Below are positions 49,195 through 60,200 of a DNA stretch of 64,000 bases, one piece after another. Numbering within the stretch: position 1 is the stretch's first letter; each line of letters begins with the position of its first letter. Made by a program: the position numbers and the translations under genes. The notes below the pieces were generated by a model. It did not search any database. It worked only from the letters and a program-made list of their open reading frames with translations, and was not told where the DNA came from. The stretch is taken from positions 124,001 to 188,000 of the forward strand of contig NZ_PHSU01000005.1 in NCBI RefSeq assembly GCF_002814235.1, written 5' to 3'. Source of the stretch: Pseudomonas sp. QS1027. Its GTDB lineage: Bacteria; Pseudomonadota; Gammaproteobacteria; Pseudomonadales; Pseudomonadaceae.

Positions 49195-49510
49195 GCAGTG
49201 TTCATCCTTGAATCGAGCGCTTGGAAATTCGCCGCACCTTAGCAAACGGAACAGGTCTCCGATAGAAACCAAAACGCCAGCACCAGGCTAACGCCCGGCT
49301 TTCAACGAGGACTTCGAAACTCGCGACGTTCTCCTGAGGGCTCGCAGGTTGACGTAGAGAAATCCGCTGACAAGGTCGAGGCATATTCCATATGGGCGCG
49401 ATGATATTCTTACGGCCTTCACGATAAAGGTGGGCAACGATGATCGGCTCGGGAACCTCGATTATGACGCGGCCAATCAAGGCACTCCTCACAGGAAGGA
49501 TTCGATTGGC
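49195..49510. other. Gene-free region between divergent genes
   Basis: 316 bases upstream of both the putative effector and the AlbA_2/RecG-like gene. Apart from a CCATATGG palindrome at about 49390 I see no strong promoter or structured element. Confidence 0.35.
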
Positions 49511-50890
49511 ATGAGTGAACACCAACAGCGGGAATGGAAGGCCACGTGGCGAGACGATTATCTGAAGTGGATATGCGGTTTCGCCAATGCCGAGGGCGGA
49601 GTGCTGGAAATTGGGCGCAGCGACTCTGGAAACCCTGTCGGTCTGGCCGATGCCGCCCGCCTGCTGGAGGATATTCCCAATAAGGTCCGCGACGTACTGG
49701 GCATCATGGTAGATGTGAATCTGCGTGAAGAGGCAGGTAAGGACCTATTGGAAATTGTGGTGCCGGCCTATCCCAGCCCAGTCAGTTACAAGGGTGAATA
49801 TCACTACCGCAGCGGTAGTACCAAACAGGAGTTGAAAGGCCCTGCGTTATCGCGCTTTCTACTGCGCAAACAGGGCCTGCACTGGGATGGCGTGCCTCTA
49901 CCGGGTCTGACTCTCGGCGACTGCCAACCCGCCGCGTTTCAAGGGTTCCGTGCCAGAGCCGCCAAGAGTGGGCGGGTGGATGAAGCCGTGCTTGAAGACA
50001 GTGACATCGTCTTGCTCGCCAGCCTGCAACTGGAAGAAGGCCAATACCTGAAGCGGGCGACCGCGCTCCTGTTTGGCACTCAGCCCGAGCGCTTCGTACC
50101 TGGTGCCTATATCAAACTCGGTTTTTTCATCACCGACGACGATTTGCGCTATCAGGACGAAATCCACGGCGACTTGTTCAGCCAAGTGGAAAAGACCTTG
50201 GAACTGCTGCACAGCAAATACCTCAAGGCGTATATCCGCTACGAAGGTATCCAGCGCGTGGAGCGATATCTGTTCCCTTTGCAGGCCTTGCGTGAAGCTC
50301 TGCTCAACGCGGTGATCCACAAAGACTACGCCAGCGGCATCCCCATCCAGATCAGCGTCTATGAACATCAAATCGTGATCTGGAATCCCGGCCAATTGCC
50401 AGATCTCTGGACGCAGGAGCAACTGCTCGCGAAACATCCGTCCCATCCATTCAATCCGCTTCTGGCGTCAGCATTTTTCCGCGCTGGCTACGTGGAGTCC
50501 TGGGGACGGGGAATCGAAAAAATCCTCAGTGAGTGTCGCAAACACGGCATTCCGCCACCTCTATTCGATGACGGTTTGTCTGGGCTGATGCTCACTTTCC
50601 GAGCCGATCCGGTCCAACTGGCAGTGAACCGAGTAGATGCTGCGCTGACCACCCAAGAAACTACCCAAGAAACTACCCAAGAAACTACCCAAGAAGTTCG
50701 TACGGGGACGGTGCGAGAGAAAATTGTAGAGCTATTGCGCCAGCAACCTGCCGCTACCCGCTACGAACTGGCAAGGCAGCTCGGACTGAGCTCTGATGGG
50801 GTCAAATATCATCTGAACAAGCTTCGGGTATCCGGGACTATCCGACATGTAGGCCCAACTAAAAGCGGATACTGGGAAGTGCTCAAATAA
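49511..50890 (+). CDS. AlbA_2 / RecG-like ATP-binding transcription regulator
   Basis: A 459-aa protein of the group often mislabelled ATP-dependent DNA helicase RecG. Residues about 10-110 are an AlbA_2 (Schlafen-type) domain: ANAEGGVLEIGRSDSGNPVGLADAARLLEDIPNKV. The middle has a GHKL-like ATPase core (LREALLNAVIHKDY, and GYVESWGRGIEKIL), and the end has a winged HTH (RYELARQLGLSSDGVKYHLNKLR). A run of TQET repeats links the two last domains. The ATG at 49511 starts the domain. Such proteins act as transcription regulators or stress/defence factors; no partner gene is adjacent. Confidence 0.75.
   Translation: MSEHQQREWKATWRDDYLKWICGFANAEGGVLEIGRSDSGNPVGLADAARLLEDIPNKVRDVLGIMVDVNLREEAGKDLLEIVVPAYPSPVSYKGEYHYRSGSTKQELKGPALSRFLLRKQGLHWDGVPLPGLTLGDCQPAAFQGFRARAAKSGRVDEAVLEDSDIVLLASLQLEEGQYLKRATALLFGTQPERFVPGAYIKLGFFITDDDLRYQDEIHGDLFSQVEKTLELLHSKYLKAYIRYEGIQRVERYLFPLQALREALLNAVIHKDYASGIPIQISVYEHQIVIWNPGQLPDLWTQEQLLAKHPSHPFNPLLASAFFRAGYVESWGRGIEKILSECRKHGIPPPLFDDGLSGLMLTFRADPVQLAVNRVDAALTTQETTQETTQETTQEVRTGTVREKIVELLRQQPAATRYELARQLGLSSDGVKYHLNKLRVSGTIRHVGPTKSGYWEVLK
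50651..50698 (+). repeat. Four 12-bp direct repeats coding TQET
   Basis: Three copies of ACCCAAGAAACT and a fourth diverging at its last bases (ACCCAAGAAGTT). They are in frame and form the linker between the ATPase and the winged HTH, so unit number can change without a frameshift. Confidence 0.95.
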
Positions 50891-50967
50891 TCAATACCGG
50901 CAAAGCTAACGTGGAACACAGGCTCCTGTGACCTGATGCTATCGAAAAAAACGGGTTGAACATACAG

Positions 50968-50996
50968 CAAAACGCCAGCGCGATGCTGGCGTTTTG
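50968..50996. terminator. Bidirectional terminator
   Basis: CAAAACGCCAGC, 5-base loop, GCTGGCGTTTTG, between the convergent AlbA_2-like gene and ygiQ; A and T tracts flank both sides. Confidence 0.85.
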
Positions 50997-51025
50997 TATT
51001 TCACTTAGCGTTTGAAGCTAGTGCC

Positions 51026-53329
51026 TCAGCGCGGCACCACCGGCTTGCGGGCCGGCTTGTTGCCTTTGCCCTTGGCCGCGTCGGCACGCTCCTTGGCGGC
51101 CTGCTTGTTACGGGCAAACGCGGCGGCCTTGGCCTGTTCGCGTTTGTCCCAGGCGTTGCCGCCATCGCTGGCACGGGGCGGCAGGCCGGTGTGCTGGGTG
51201 AGTATCTTGGTGGTCGTGTCCTTCGCCACCTTATGGCTGCCGGCCGGCGTCGAGTTCTTCCGACGCGCGCTCTGGTAGCTGTCGGTCGCCGGCTGGTGCA
51301 GCGGGATCAACTGGTCCTTGCCCGGCCCGATCAGGTCGCCACGGCCCATACGCTGCAAGGCCTCGCGCAACATCGGCCAGCCCTTCGGATCGTGGTAGCG
51401 CAGGAACGCCTTGTGCAACCGGCGCTGCTCCTCGCTCTTGACGATGGTCACCGCGTCGCTCTTGTAGGTGACCTTGCGCAGCGGGTTCTTGCCCGAGTGG
51501 TACATGGCCGTGGCGGTGGCCATCGGCGACGGATAGAACGCCTGCACCTGGTCGGCCCGGAAGCCGTTGCCCTTGAGCCACAGCGCCAGGTTCATCATGT
51601 CTTCGTCGGTGGTGCCCGGGTGCGCGGCAATGAAGTACGGAATCAGGTACTGCTCTTTCCCGGCTTCCTTGGAGTACTTCTCGAACATGCGCTTGAACTT
51701 GTCATAGCTGCCGATGCCCGGCTTCATCATCTGGTTGAGCGGACCTTCCTCGGTATGCTCCGGGGCGATCTTCAGGTAGCCGCCGACGTGGTGGGTCACC
51801 AGCTCCTTGACGTACTCCGGCGACTCGACCGCAAGGTCGTAACGCAGGCCGGAAGCGATCAGGATCTTCTTCACACCCGGCAAGGCGCGAGCGCTGCGAT
51901 ACAACTGGATCAACGACGAGTGATCGGTGTTCAGGTTCGGGCAGATGCCAGGGAACACGCACGACGGCTTGCGGCACGCGGATTCGATTTCCGGGCTCTT
52001 GCAGGCGATGCGGTACATGTTCGCGGTCGGGCCGCCGAGGTCGGAAATCACCCCGGTAAAGCCCGGCACCTTGTCGCGGATCTCTTCGATCTCGCGAATG
52101 ATCGACTCTTCGGAACGGTTCTGGATGATCCGCCCTTCGTGCTCGGTGATGGAGCAGAACGTACAGCCGCCGAAGCAACCGCGCATGATGTTCACCGAGA
52201 AACGGATCATGTCGTAGGCCGGGATCTTCTCCTTGCCATACGCCGGGTGCGGGATGCGCTGATAAGGCATGCCGAACACGTAGTCCATTTCCTCAGTAGT
52301 CATCGGAATGGGTGGTGGGTTGAACCAGACGTCTACATCGCCATGCTTCTGCACCAGCGCACGGGCGTTACCCGGGTTGGTTTCCAGGTGCAGCACGCGG
52401 TTGGCGTGGGCATAGAGCACCGCGTCGCCACGGACCTTTTCCACCGACGGCAGGCGGATCACGGTCTTGTCGCGGGTCATGCGCGGGCTGGCCAGGATCT
52501 GCACGACCTTGGCTTCCTGCGGATCTTCAACCGGCCCCTTTTCCTGCTCGATGGCGCAGGCCTGGGTGTCCTGGGTATTCACATACGGGTTGATGATCTT
52601 GTCGACCTTGCCCGGCCGGTCGATCCGCGTGGAGTCGACTTCGTACCAGCCCGCCGGCGTGTCACGACGAATGAACGCGGTGCCGCGCACATCGGTGATG
52701 TCTTCGATCTTGTGGCCGTAGGACAGGCGCTGGGCGACTTCGACAATCGCTCGCTCGGCGTTGCCGTAGAGCAGGATGTCGGCGCTGGCGTCGATCAGGA
52801 TCGAGTTGCGCACGCGGTCCTGCCAGTAGTCGTAGTGGGCGATCCGACGCAGCGAGGCCTCGATGCCGCCAAGGACGATCGGCACATGCTTGTAGGCTTC
52901 CTTGCAGCGCTGGCTGTAGACCAGGCTGGCGCGGTCCGGACGCTTGCCGGCCATGCCACCTGGCGTATAGGCGTCGTCGGAGCGGATTTTCTTGTCGGCG
53001 GTGTAGCGGTTGATCATCGAGTCCATGTTGCCGGCCGCGACCCCGAAGAACAGGTTCGGCTCGCCGAGCTTCATGAAGTCGTCCTTGGACTGCCAGTTCG
53101 GCTGGGCAATGATCCCGACGCGGAAGCCCTGGGACTCCAGCAGCCGGCCGATGATCGCCATGCCGAAGGACGGATGGTCAACGTAGGCGTCACCGGTGAC
53201 GATGATGATGTCGCAGGAATCCCAGCCAAGCTGATCCATCTCTTCCCGGCTCATGGGCAGGAAGGGCGCGGGCCCGAAACATTCGGCCCAGTACTTGGGA
53301 TAGTCAAATAACGGCTTGGCTGCTTGCAT
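51026..53329 (-). CDS. ygiQ: YgiQ-family radical SAM protein
   Basis: A 767-aa UPF0313/YgiQ protein. The N-terminal cobalamin-binding-like domain ([35 protein letters not shown]) is followed by the radical SAM core; the three cluster cysteines are in [18 protein letters not shown] near residues 385-392. The C-terminus is a basic low-complexity tail ([29 protein letters not shown]). The reaction is unknown; the family is widespread and usually monocistronic. The ATG at 53329 ([16 protein letters not shown]) is the standard family start. Confidence 0.93.
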   Translation of the reverse strand: MQAAKPLFDYPKYWAECFGPAPFLPMSREEMDQLGWDSCDIIIVTGDAYVDHPSFGMAIIGRLLESQGFRVGIIAQPNWQSKDDFMKLGEPNLFFGVAAGNMDSMINRYTADKKIRSDDAYTPGGMAGKRPDRASLVYSQRCKEAYKHVPIVLGGIEASLRRIAHYDYWQDRVRNSILIDASADILLYGNAERAIVEVAQRLSYGHKIEDITDVRGTAFIRRDTPAGWYEVDSTRIDRPGKVDKIINPYVNTQDTQACAIEQEKGPVEDPQEAKVVQILASPRMTRDKTVIRLPSVEKVRGDAVLYAHANRVLHLETNPGNARALVQKHGDVDVWFNPPPIPMTTEEMDYVFGMPYQRIPHPAYGKEKIPAYDMIRFSVNIMRGCFGGCTFCSITEHEGRIIQNRSEESIIREIEEIRDKVPGFTGVISDLGGPTANMYRIACKSPEIESACRKPSCVFPGICPNLNTDHSSLIQLYRSARALPGVKKILIASGLRYDLAVESPEYVKELVTHHVGGYLKIAPEHTEEGPLNQMMKPGIGSYDKFKRMFEKYSKEAGKEQYLIPYFIAAHPGTTDEDMMNLALWLKGNGFRADQVQAFYPSPMATATAMYHSGKNPLRKVTYKSDAVTIVKSEEQRRLHKAFLRYHDPKGWPMLREALQRMGRGDLIGPGKDQLIPLHQPATDSYQSARRKNSTPAGSHKVAKDTTTKILTQHTGLPPRASDGGNAWDKREQAKAAAFARNKQAAKERADAAKGKGNKPARKPVVPR

Positions 53330-53517
53330 GGCGATGACCGGTGTCGAGATGAAAATTCGCGGGCGCGGAATATAGCACAAATTTTGATCAAGTCCGACGA
53401 TAACCGTCGGGTTTTACCCGCGCCCATCCGCCGGGCGCCCGCCGACAACTATCTAGTGCAGCCATACAACCGCCTTGTCGTTAGCTGGGACTTCAAAAAA
53501 CCGGCAAGGCTACCGTC

Positions 53518-56500
53518 ATGACTCCATCCTCTCCCCCGATCCCGAACGAGCAGTCGCATTTCGAGGTGATTAAAAATCATTTGCCAACATGGCTGCTCGA
53601 GGCCCCCCGCGAACAACGCGAAGCCTTGCGCCAGAGCATGCTAGCCAGCTGCAATTCCCGGCATGAAGTCAGGCAGATGATGGCAACACTGCAATCGCCC
53701 GCGCAATTCGTCAAACCGTTGCTGGAGCACGCCATCACCGTCAATTTCCAACTCACCCTGGATGTCGAGCAGGCGACTTTCGTTCACGAACATAAAAACG
53801 ACTATTTCTTCGGATTGATATCGGTCCAGGGCACGACCACCGAGCAAACACTGCTGTCCGCGGCCCTGCACAATTTCGACGAATCGCTGACCAGCGCCGA
53901 GGCCTTCGGTGCCAGCTCGGGGATTTACCTGACACCAGGGGCCCGAGACGGCAAAACCCCGATCAAACCCGAGGAGTTCGCCCTGGTCTGTCGCAACCTG
54001 GACTTCGGCAGCCTGTATCAGATTCACCTGCGCTCCATTCTCGCGGTACCCACCCAACCCGAGGGTGCTGTCGACGGCACCACCCAGGATGCCCTGATCA
54101 AAAGTTACAAGGACGCCTTCGCCGTAGCGATACACCTGGCCATCCTCCAACAAGAGATCTCGATAGCCTCCCACCGGGTGCTGCTCGACGTACTGAACGA
54201 TCGTTATGTTGTCCGCTATGGCACCCGACCCTGCTCGCAGCTCGAGTTCCTCGGCATGGACGTCAGCGAGGTGCTGGTGATCGGCCTGGACGCCGAAGAC
54301 GGGACAAGTCCGTGCATCGTCTACATACCCCAGGACCCGATCCTCCCCCTGGCACGCTACGGTTCAATCAAGGATTTTGAAGACGAATTGAACCGCAGGC
54401 TGCTGTCGCCCGGCTACCGGCAGTTCTTTTCACGATTCCTCCCGGTCAGTCATCAGGGAAAACTGCTCGACCAGATGATCAGACGGGCCCTGCGGCAAAA
54501 ATGGGCGCCGAAGACCGGTCCCCTTCCTTGGCCCAATCCTGTGTTTCTCGCGCTGCACCCGATCAAAGGCAACGTATTCAAAAGCCTGCGCGACCAGCGC
54601 GTGCGACAGATCGAGCGACACGGGCGGGAGGTTGTGGTCCCCACCGCGGATATCGATACCCAAGCCCGCCAAGAACTGCGGGAGGCCTACGCAAAGGCCG
54701 GCCTCAGTGCCTTGCTCCTCGCGGCATCGTTCATCCCCGTGATAGGCGACGTCCTGCTGATCTTCACGGGGGCACAACTGATCAAGGAGGCCTATCAAGG
54801 ATTCGACGCCTGGAGGCGCGACGAAAAAGTTGAAGCACTCAACTACCTGATGGACGTCGCCGAACAGGTCGCGTTCATGGGCGCAAGCGCGGGCGCCGTC
54901 AAGGCCGGGCGTTTCGTCAACTCGCTGCTGCCTGTCAAGCTGTCGTCCAACCGCCTTGCCTTGTGGAAAGCCGACCTGAGCCCCTATCGCCAGTCCCTTG
55001 AACTCCCTGAAACGCTGCTCCCCGATGAACAGGGCCTGTACCACTATCAAGGCAAGCACTACCTGTCGCTGGACGAACAACTCTATGAGGTCGGCACTGT
55101 CGGGGCCCCGCCCGAGTGGTCCATTCGACATCCCGAGGACCCATGGGCGTATTCACCCCCCTTGCTGCAAAACGGCAGCGGGGCCTGGCGTACCCTGCAT
55201 GAACAACCACAAGACTGGAGCGACTTGAAACGGCTCAGGCGATTGGGGCCGCTGGCAGCTGGCACCCCACCCGAAGATCTGGCGCCGATCCTGCACGCCA
55301 GCGCAAGCGATTCGCAGCTGTTGCTTGAACTTCATCGCGAGAATCAATCGCCGCCGGCACAATTGATCGATACCTTGAAACGCTTCCAGCTCGACAGGCA
55401 AATCCAGCATCAGCGACTGCTGGGAAGCCCCCCGGACCACGACGGCGCAGCCCCTGCCCTTGCCGCCGACCCACACACATCGGCACGCTTCGAAGACCTT
55501 TATCAAAAGAGCGAACACGTCGAAGGCCCGTTGCCCGAGCAGATCCGACAGGACTTTCCGGACCTGCCCAAAAGCTATGTACAAGCCATGGCGAAATCCA
55601 TCAACCCTGCTGAATCGCAGCAGATCCTGAACCAGAAAAGCTTGCTGCCCTACCTGAAAGACGAAGCCGAACTGTCAATGAAGAACGTGGATACCGCCCG
55701 AATCCATGAAGGCCTTTATCTGCACACGACACTCAATCCAGCCTCGGACCAACTGGTATTCCAGACGCTTGAAGCACTGCCGGGCTGGTCGGGCAACGTT
55801 CGCCTGGAACTGTATGCGGACACGCTGGCCGGCCAGCCTATCGCCAGTGTCGGGAACGACACCGCAACGACCGTCAGGCGCCTGCTCCGTGAAGGCTCGG
55901 GCTATCAGGTCTACGCGGCCGATGGTGAGCAAATCCTGGCGCCGAGTGATCTCTACTCGGCCATCGGGCAAGCCCTGCCCGCAGTCGAACTCGACAACCT
56001 GGGCCTCAGCGGCCCGAATCGAAACAGCGCGCTCAAGCAGTCGCTGATTCACACAATTACCCAACTGAGCGCTTCACCACCGCTCGTACGCCGGATTCCT
56101 CCTGCCCCGACCTCGCTGCCCTACAGGACCGGCCTCGCACTGGATACTCACTTCGCGCTGGAAACACCACCGGGCAACCTGGAGACGGTGGGCGATGGCC
56201 TGTATCGGGGGGCCCTTTCCCGACACTACATCCAGGAAGAAGAGCGCTATTACCAGGTCGAGTCTTCAGATCTTGGCTGGAAACTGATCGACGCCCGCAG
56301 CCCTTTCCGCTGTTATCGCCCGGTGCTACAGCGCCGGGACGGGCACTGGGAAATCAACACCGGCATCGGTTTGAAAGGCGGTGCTCCGGGGCTGGGAAAC
56401 AGCAAGATCCAGCTGGTGGAAAGTGAAACGACCATGGTGTCGGCGCTTGAATACGTCAAGCCCGAGCCCTTCACCCGCGAAGACCTGCAGCGCATGAAAG

Positions 56501-57267
56501 CCATCAAATCCTATCAGCGCCAGCCCAACCGGATGGGCGAGTATGACCGGGTGAACAATGGTCGCTATCCATTGCGGGACTTGTCAGGCAATCCGCTGCG
56601 CATCAGAAAGATCCAACGCATGAGTGAGATCAACGACTCGGGAGTCCGTTACCCGGCCAAGGAAATCCTGCCGTACTTGAAATGGGAGAACCATGAAGAG
56701 GTCGCCAAGCTCTACGAGGAGAAGCTGCTGCTGCGGGAGTTCACCGCCGAGGACGCCAAGTTCCCCCAGGAAACAAGCATGATCGGCCAAGCCATGGTCG
56801 TTGCCAGAAAACCGTTGAAAGCCGGGGAGGCCATCGGTGTGTATGGCGGTAACTTCATCCCATTCCACGTCAGCAATGCCCGCCGGGATCCGTTCGTGAT
56901 CGATGTTATGCCCGGCCCCCTCCCCACCAGGCCGACATGGGATCGGCTGGTGCTGACGGGGGACAACATCATTTCGCGAATCAATTCCATTTTCGAATAC
57001 GAGGGACGCCTCCCGGTCCGGCAAGCCAGCAGCGGCTACAACGTCGAAGGGGCAACGTTTCCCGTCGATGTAGAAATCGCCGAGGGACGTCTGGAGCCGT
57101 TCCTCCTGAGCGGTTTTTTTACCACCCGGGACATTCCCGCCGATGAAGAGCTGCGCTGGAATTACGGTTATACCGAAGCGGGAATTCGCATCACCTTCGC
57201 CGAACCCGAGACGCTCCTGGAAACCGTCACGCCAGCACCCGGCCAGTTGCCGGCAATCCGAGAGTGA
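53518..57267 (+). CDS. Giant dermonecrotic-toxin-like protein with C-terminal SET-like domain (1249 aa)
   Basis: It resembles the large DUF6543/dermonecrotic-toxin-like proteins of pseudomonads: N-terminal ...HFEVIKNHLPTWLLEAPREQREALRQSM, then LLSAALHNFDESLTSAEAFG. A central hydrophobic helical pair follows (ALLLAASFIPVIGDVLLIFTGAQLIKEAY, about residues 397-425). A conserved YSPPLLQNGSGAWRTLHE block lies near 543. From about 1082 a SET-methyltransferase-like domain is visible: VARKPLKAGEAIGVYGG, DNIISRINSIF (about 1149), YNVEGATFPVDVE, GFFTTRDIPADEELRWNYGY (about 1199-1218), in the order of SET motifs I-IV. There is no signal peptide, so export by a contact-dependent system is inferred. The ATG at 53518 follows AAGG by nine bases. 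The paralogue follows after seven bases. Confidence 0.7.
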   Translation: MTPSSPPIPNEQSHFEVIKNHLPTWLLEAPREQREALRQSMLASCNSRHEVRQMMATLQSPAQFVKPLLEHAITVNFQLTLDVEQATFVHEHKNDYFFGLISVQGTTTEQTLLSAALHNFDESLTSAEAFGASSGIYLTPGARDGKTPIKPEEFALVCRNLDFGSLYQIHLRSILAVPTQPEGAVDGTTQDALIKSYKDAFAVAIHLAILQQEISIASHRVLLDVLNDRYVVRYGTRPCSQLEFLGMDVSEVLVIGLDAEDGTSPCIVYIPQDPILPLARYGSIKDFEDELNRRLLSPGYRQFFSRFLPVSHQGKLLDQMIRRALRQKWAPKTGPLPWPNPVFLALHPIKGNVFKSLRDQRVRQIERHGREVVVPTADIDTQARQELREAYAKAGLSALLLAASFIPVIGDVLLIFTGAQLIKEAYQGFDAWRRDEKVEALNYLMDVAEQVAFMGASAGAVKAGRFVNSLLPVKLSSNRLALWKADLSPYRQSLELPETLLPDEQGLYHYQGKHYLSLDEQLYEVGTVGAPPEWSIRHPEDPWAYSPPLLQNGSGAWRTLHEQPQDWSDLKRLRRLGPLAAGTPPEDLAPILHASASDSQLLLELHRENQSPPAQLIDTLKRFQLDRQIQHQRLLGSPPDHDGAAPALAADPHTSARFEDLYQKSEHVEGPLPEQIRQDFPDLPKSYVQAMAKSINPAESQQILNQKSLLPYLKDEAELSMKNVDTARIHEGLYLHTTLNPASDQLVFQTLEALPGWSGNVRLELYADTLAGQPIASVGNDTATTVRRLLREGSGYQVYAADGEQILAPSDLYSAIGQALPAVELDNLGLSGPNRNSALKQSLIHTITQLSASPPLVRRIPPAPTSLPYRTGLALDTHFALETPPGNLETVGDGLYRGALSRHYIQEEERYYQVESSDLGWKLIDARSPFRCYRPVLQRRDGHWEINTGIGLKGGAPGLGNSKIQLVESETTMVSALEYVKPEPFTREDLQRMKAIKSYQRQPNRMGEYDRVNNGRYPLRDLSGNPLRIRKIQRMSEINDSGVRYPAKEILPYLKWENHEEVAKLYEEKLLLREFTAEDAKFPQETSMIGQAMVVARKPLKAGEAIGVYGGNFIPFHVSNARRDPFVIDVMPGPLPTRPTWDRLVLTGDNIISRINSIFEYEGRLPVRQASSGYNVEGATFPVDVEIAEGRLEPFLLSGFFTTRDIPADEELRWNYGYTEAGIRITFAEPETLLETVTPAPGQLPAIRE

Positions 57268-57274
57268 GCCCGCC

Positions 57275-60200
57275 ATGCACACGACATCCGAAGAAAACGA
57301 TCACAGTACGCTGCCCCACTACCGACTCATCAGGTCCCGCCTGCCGGCCTGGCTGAAAAACGCGACCGCCGAACAATACGCCAGCCTGCGCTCGGCCATG
57401 CTGGAAAACAATGCATCCAGGCTCCTTGTCAGGAACATACTGAGCCCACTCAAAAGCCTGGAGATCTTTGCCGAGCCCATTCTGGAACTTGGCATAAGCC
57501 CACTCTCCCGCGATCTCACCGACATGCAGGTCGCCACCCTGGCCAAACGCTGGAAAAAGGACAGCTTTCTGGGTATCCCCATCTACGACGCCAGTCCCGA
57601 ACACTCATTGCTGGAAGCCGCGCTTTACAATTTCGAAGAATGGGAAACCCACGACGACGCTTTCGGCAGTGGATCGGCCATCTACCCCTCAGGAAAAGCA
57701 GCAGGCCTGAAAAGCAGCCTCACCCCCAAGACGTTTGCCCGGTTCTGCCGCCATCTCGACCTCGGGTTGAAATACCACCATCACCTCAAGCAGATACTGG
57801 AGCTGGACCGCCCAGCCGACGAGATCATCCTCTTCGATAACAAGCGCGAGCATTTTGTGCACCATGAGTGGAGCCGATTCAACGTCTCGTTATGGATGGC
57901 GTTCATGAAAAACGACATCTCCGACGCGTGTGCGGCCCGCTTGAAATACTTTCTGCTGCCCATCAGAAAAAGAACCGGAAAGCTCCCGCGCTATCAACAA
58001 GTCAAATGGCTCGGCCACACGTTACCCGGAGTCATTCATTTCGCTTCCGATCCGGACGATAACACCGGCCCCTGCACCCTCTACTGTCCAGGACATCCCA
58101 AGTCCGCGCTCAAGGAATATCCGTCGTTTGTCGAGTTTCAAGAGGATTACCTGGAACAAATGCGCTCGGCGGATTTCCGGCAATTGATCAGCCGACTCAT
58201 GCCGATTGACTATCAGGGCAGCCTGTTGACGGCAAAGATCAGCAAAGTCGCCAGCGGACGCTCGCCTGCCCAATTGAGGCGTCTCATCAGTCTTTCAAGG
58301 ATTGAAGGCGAGCTGTTCGAAGAGATTCATTGGCAGCGACTGCAACGTCTTGAAAGCGACGTCGGCAGACTGGCGCCCCCCAGCGCACAGGCCAATGCCA
58401 CAACACGCGAACAATTGCTGGATGAATACCACACGGCGCGCCTGGACCTGCTGTTCGGCCTGAAGGACTTCATTCCCCGATTCCGCCAGACCCTGCTGAC
58501 ACCGCCGGGCAGCCAGCTCGCAGACACGGTCTATCAGGACCTCTTTATCTGGAGCCCCAGGGAAATGAACGCCGGGTTGATCCATTTGCTGAATGTGGCC
58601 AAGACGGCGAAAAACAGCCGGACAGCCACCGTGGTAGAAGGGCTGCCCGAGTTGATCCGTGTCCGTTTTCTGGGCCGCACGCGCCTTTGGAAGCCTGACC
58701 TGACGCCTTATCAATCAGCGATCAAGCCACCCGATGAGCATTGGCAGGCGAACTCACTGGGCTTGTACCCATGGGCGCAGGCTACCGTCCTGAAACTGGA
58801 CCGGCAGTATTACAAGGTCGAGCACAATGAAGACACCGACCGCTGGCATATCGTGCTGATCGGTTATCCAAACGTTTACTCGCCGCCCCTGCGGCACAAC
58901 GGCGTCGGCGCCTGGCGGACGATCCACGAGAAAGTCTTGACCTGGTCGAAACAGCAGTTGATCGCACGCCTGGGGCCACGCGCCGCCAGACTGTCCGAAT
59001 CGCTTGCAAACGCTGCCCTGACGTTCAGCGGCACACACCTTTACACGCTGCGACAAATTCATCACTACAGCCGTCGGACACCGCCCCTGCTGCTCGATAG
59101 CCTCAAGCGCCTGTGGATTTTCCAGGAAATCGAGCACTTCGATCTCGAGCGGGCCAAGGGCAACGTGGTCTCGGAATTATCTCCCAGGATCCAGCTATAT
59201 CTGCTGACCAGACTGCCCGGATGGCCCAGGGACAAAATGCTGGAGGTCTTGCGCACTGGTTCGCAGGGGACTATCCAGTATGGCGCGGGCGTGAGAATGG
59301 CTGGAACGCTGCTCAACGTGGTGCTCGAGGCGCTCGACCAGGAAGAAATCGACTCGTTGCTGGAGAACACTATTGCGCCTCTTGAGCAACTGAACCAATT
59401 GGCGCTGAATCTGGTGGCCCAGGCGAAACTGAAAAGCCTGGCTCTGCTGGAGCACCTGTATATCGAGACAGAACAACCCGACACAGCGCCACAACGACGA
59501 ATACGCCAAGCGCACGCCGAACTCCCCAAAAGTCATCTGGCCGACGCTATTTTCTCATTGGACATACAGGCGCAAGGCGCGCCCGAAACAGAGCCGACGC
59601 TAAAAAGGGAGATTGAGCGCGCCCTGGAGCAGGTTCGCATTTCACGGGTGTTCGAAGGCCTCTATCCGGGCTGGCCACACGCTCAGCAAAGTGATCGACT
59701 GGCTTTTTCACTACTGGAAACCCTGGAAACCTGGCCGCCGGATATTCGTCTTGAACTGTGGGACCCAGACATCGACACCGCCCTGGAGGCCATCGGTGAG
59801 CACGACAGCCTGACCTACAGGCGCCTGAAGAAAACGGGCGCTTTCTACCAACTTCAAGACCAGCAGGGCAGTACGCTGTCCGACCTGCAGGACCTGTACA
59901 CAAGCGTCTGGCTGGCGATGCCGAAACTGACGCAGCAGGCCCTGAACAGCACACTCAATATAAGCCTGGACGAAAGACGCGCGGCGATGGACCTGAAACA
60001 GGCCGTCTTCAGGAACGCCTCGACATTACGCAGCCAGACGCCGGCCCTGCGCATCCCCAACCATGCACCAGGGCAGCCAGAGCCAAACACCAGCACTCGG
60101 GTCCCGGAGAGCTTCGCCGTGCGAGGAACAACAGTGTCGGGGCTGGAGCTGCGCAACGGCGGCATTTACTGGAATCTCCACACCAAGCCCCTGGCCGCCC

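Noticed and set aside
51191..53311. 706-codon plus-strand frame opposite ygiQ
   Set aside because: Antisense shadow; the minus strand carries the conserved radical SAM motifs and a proper start.
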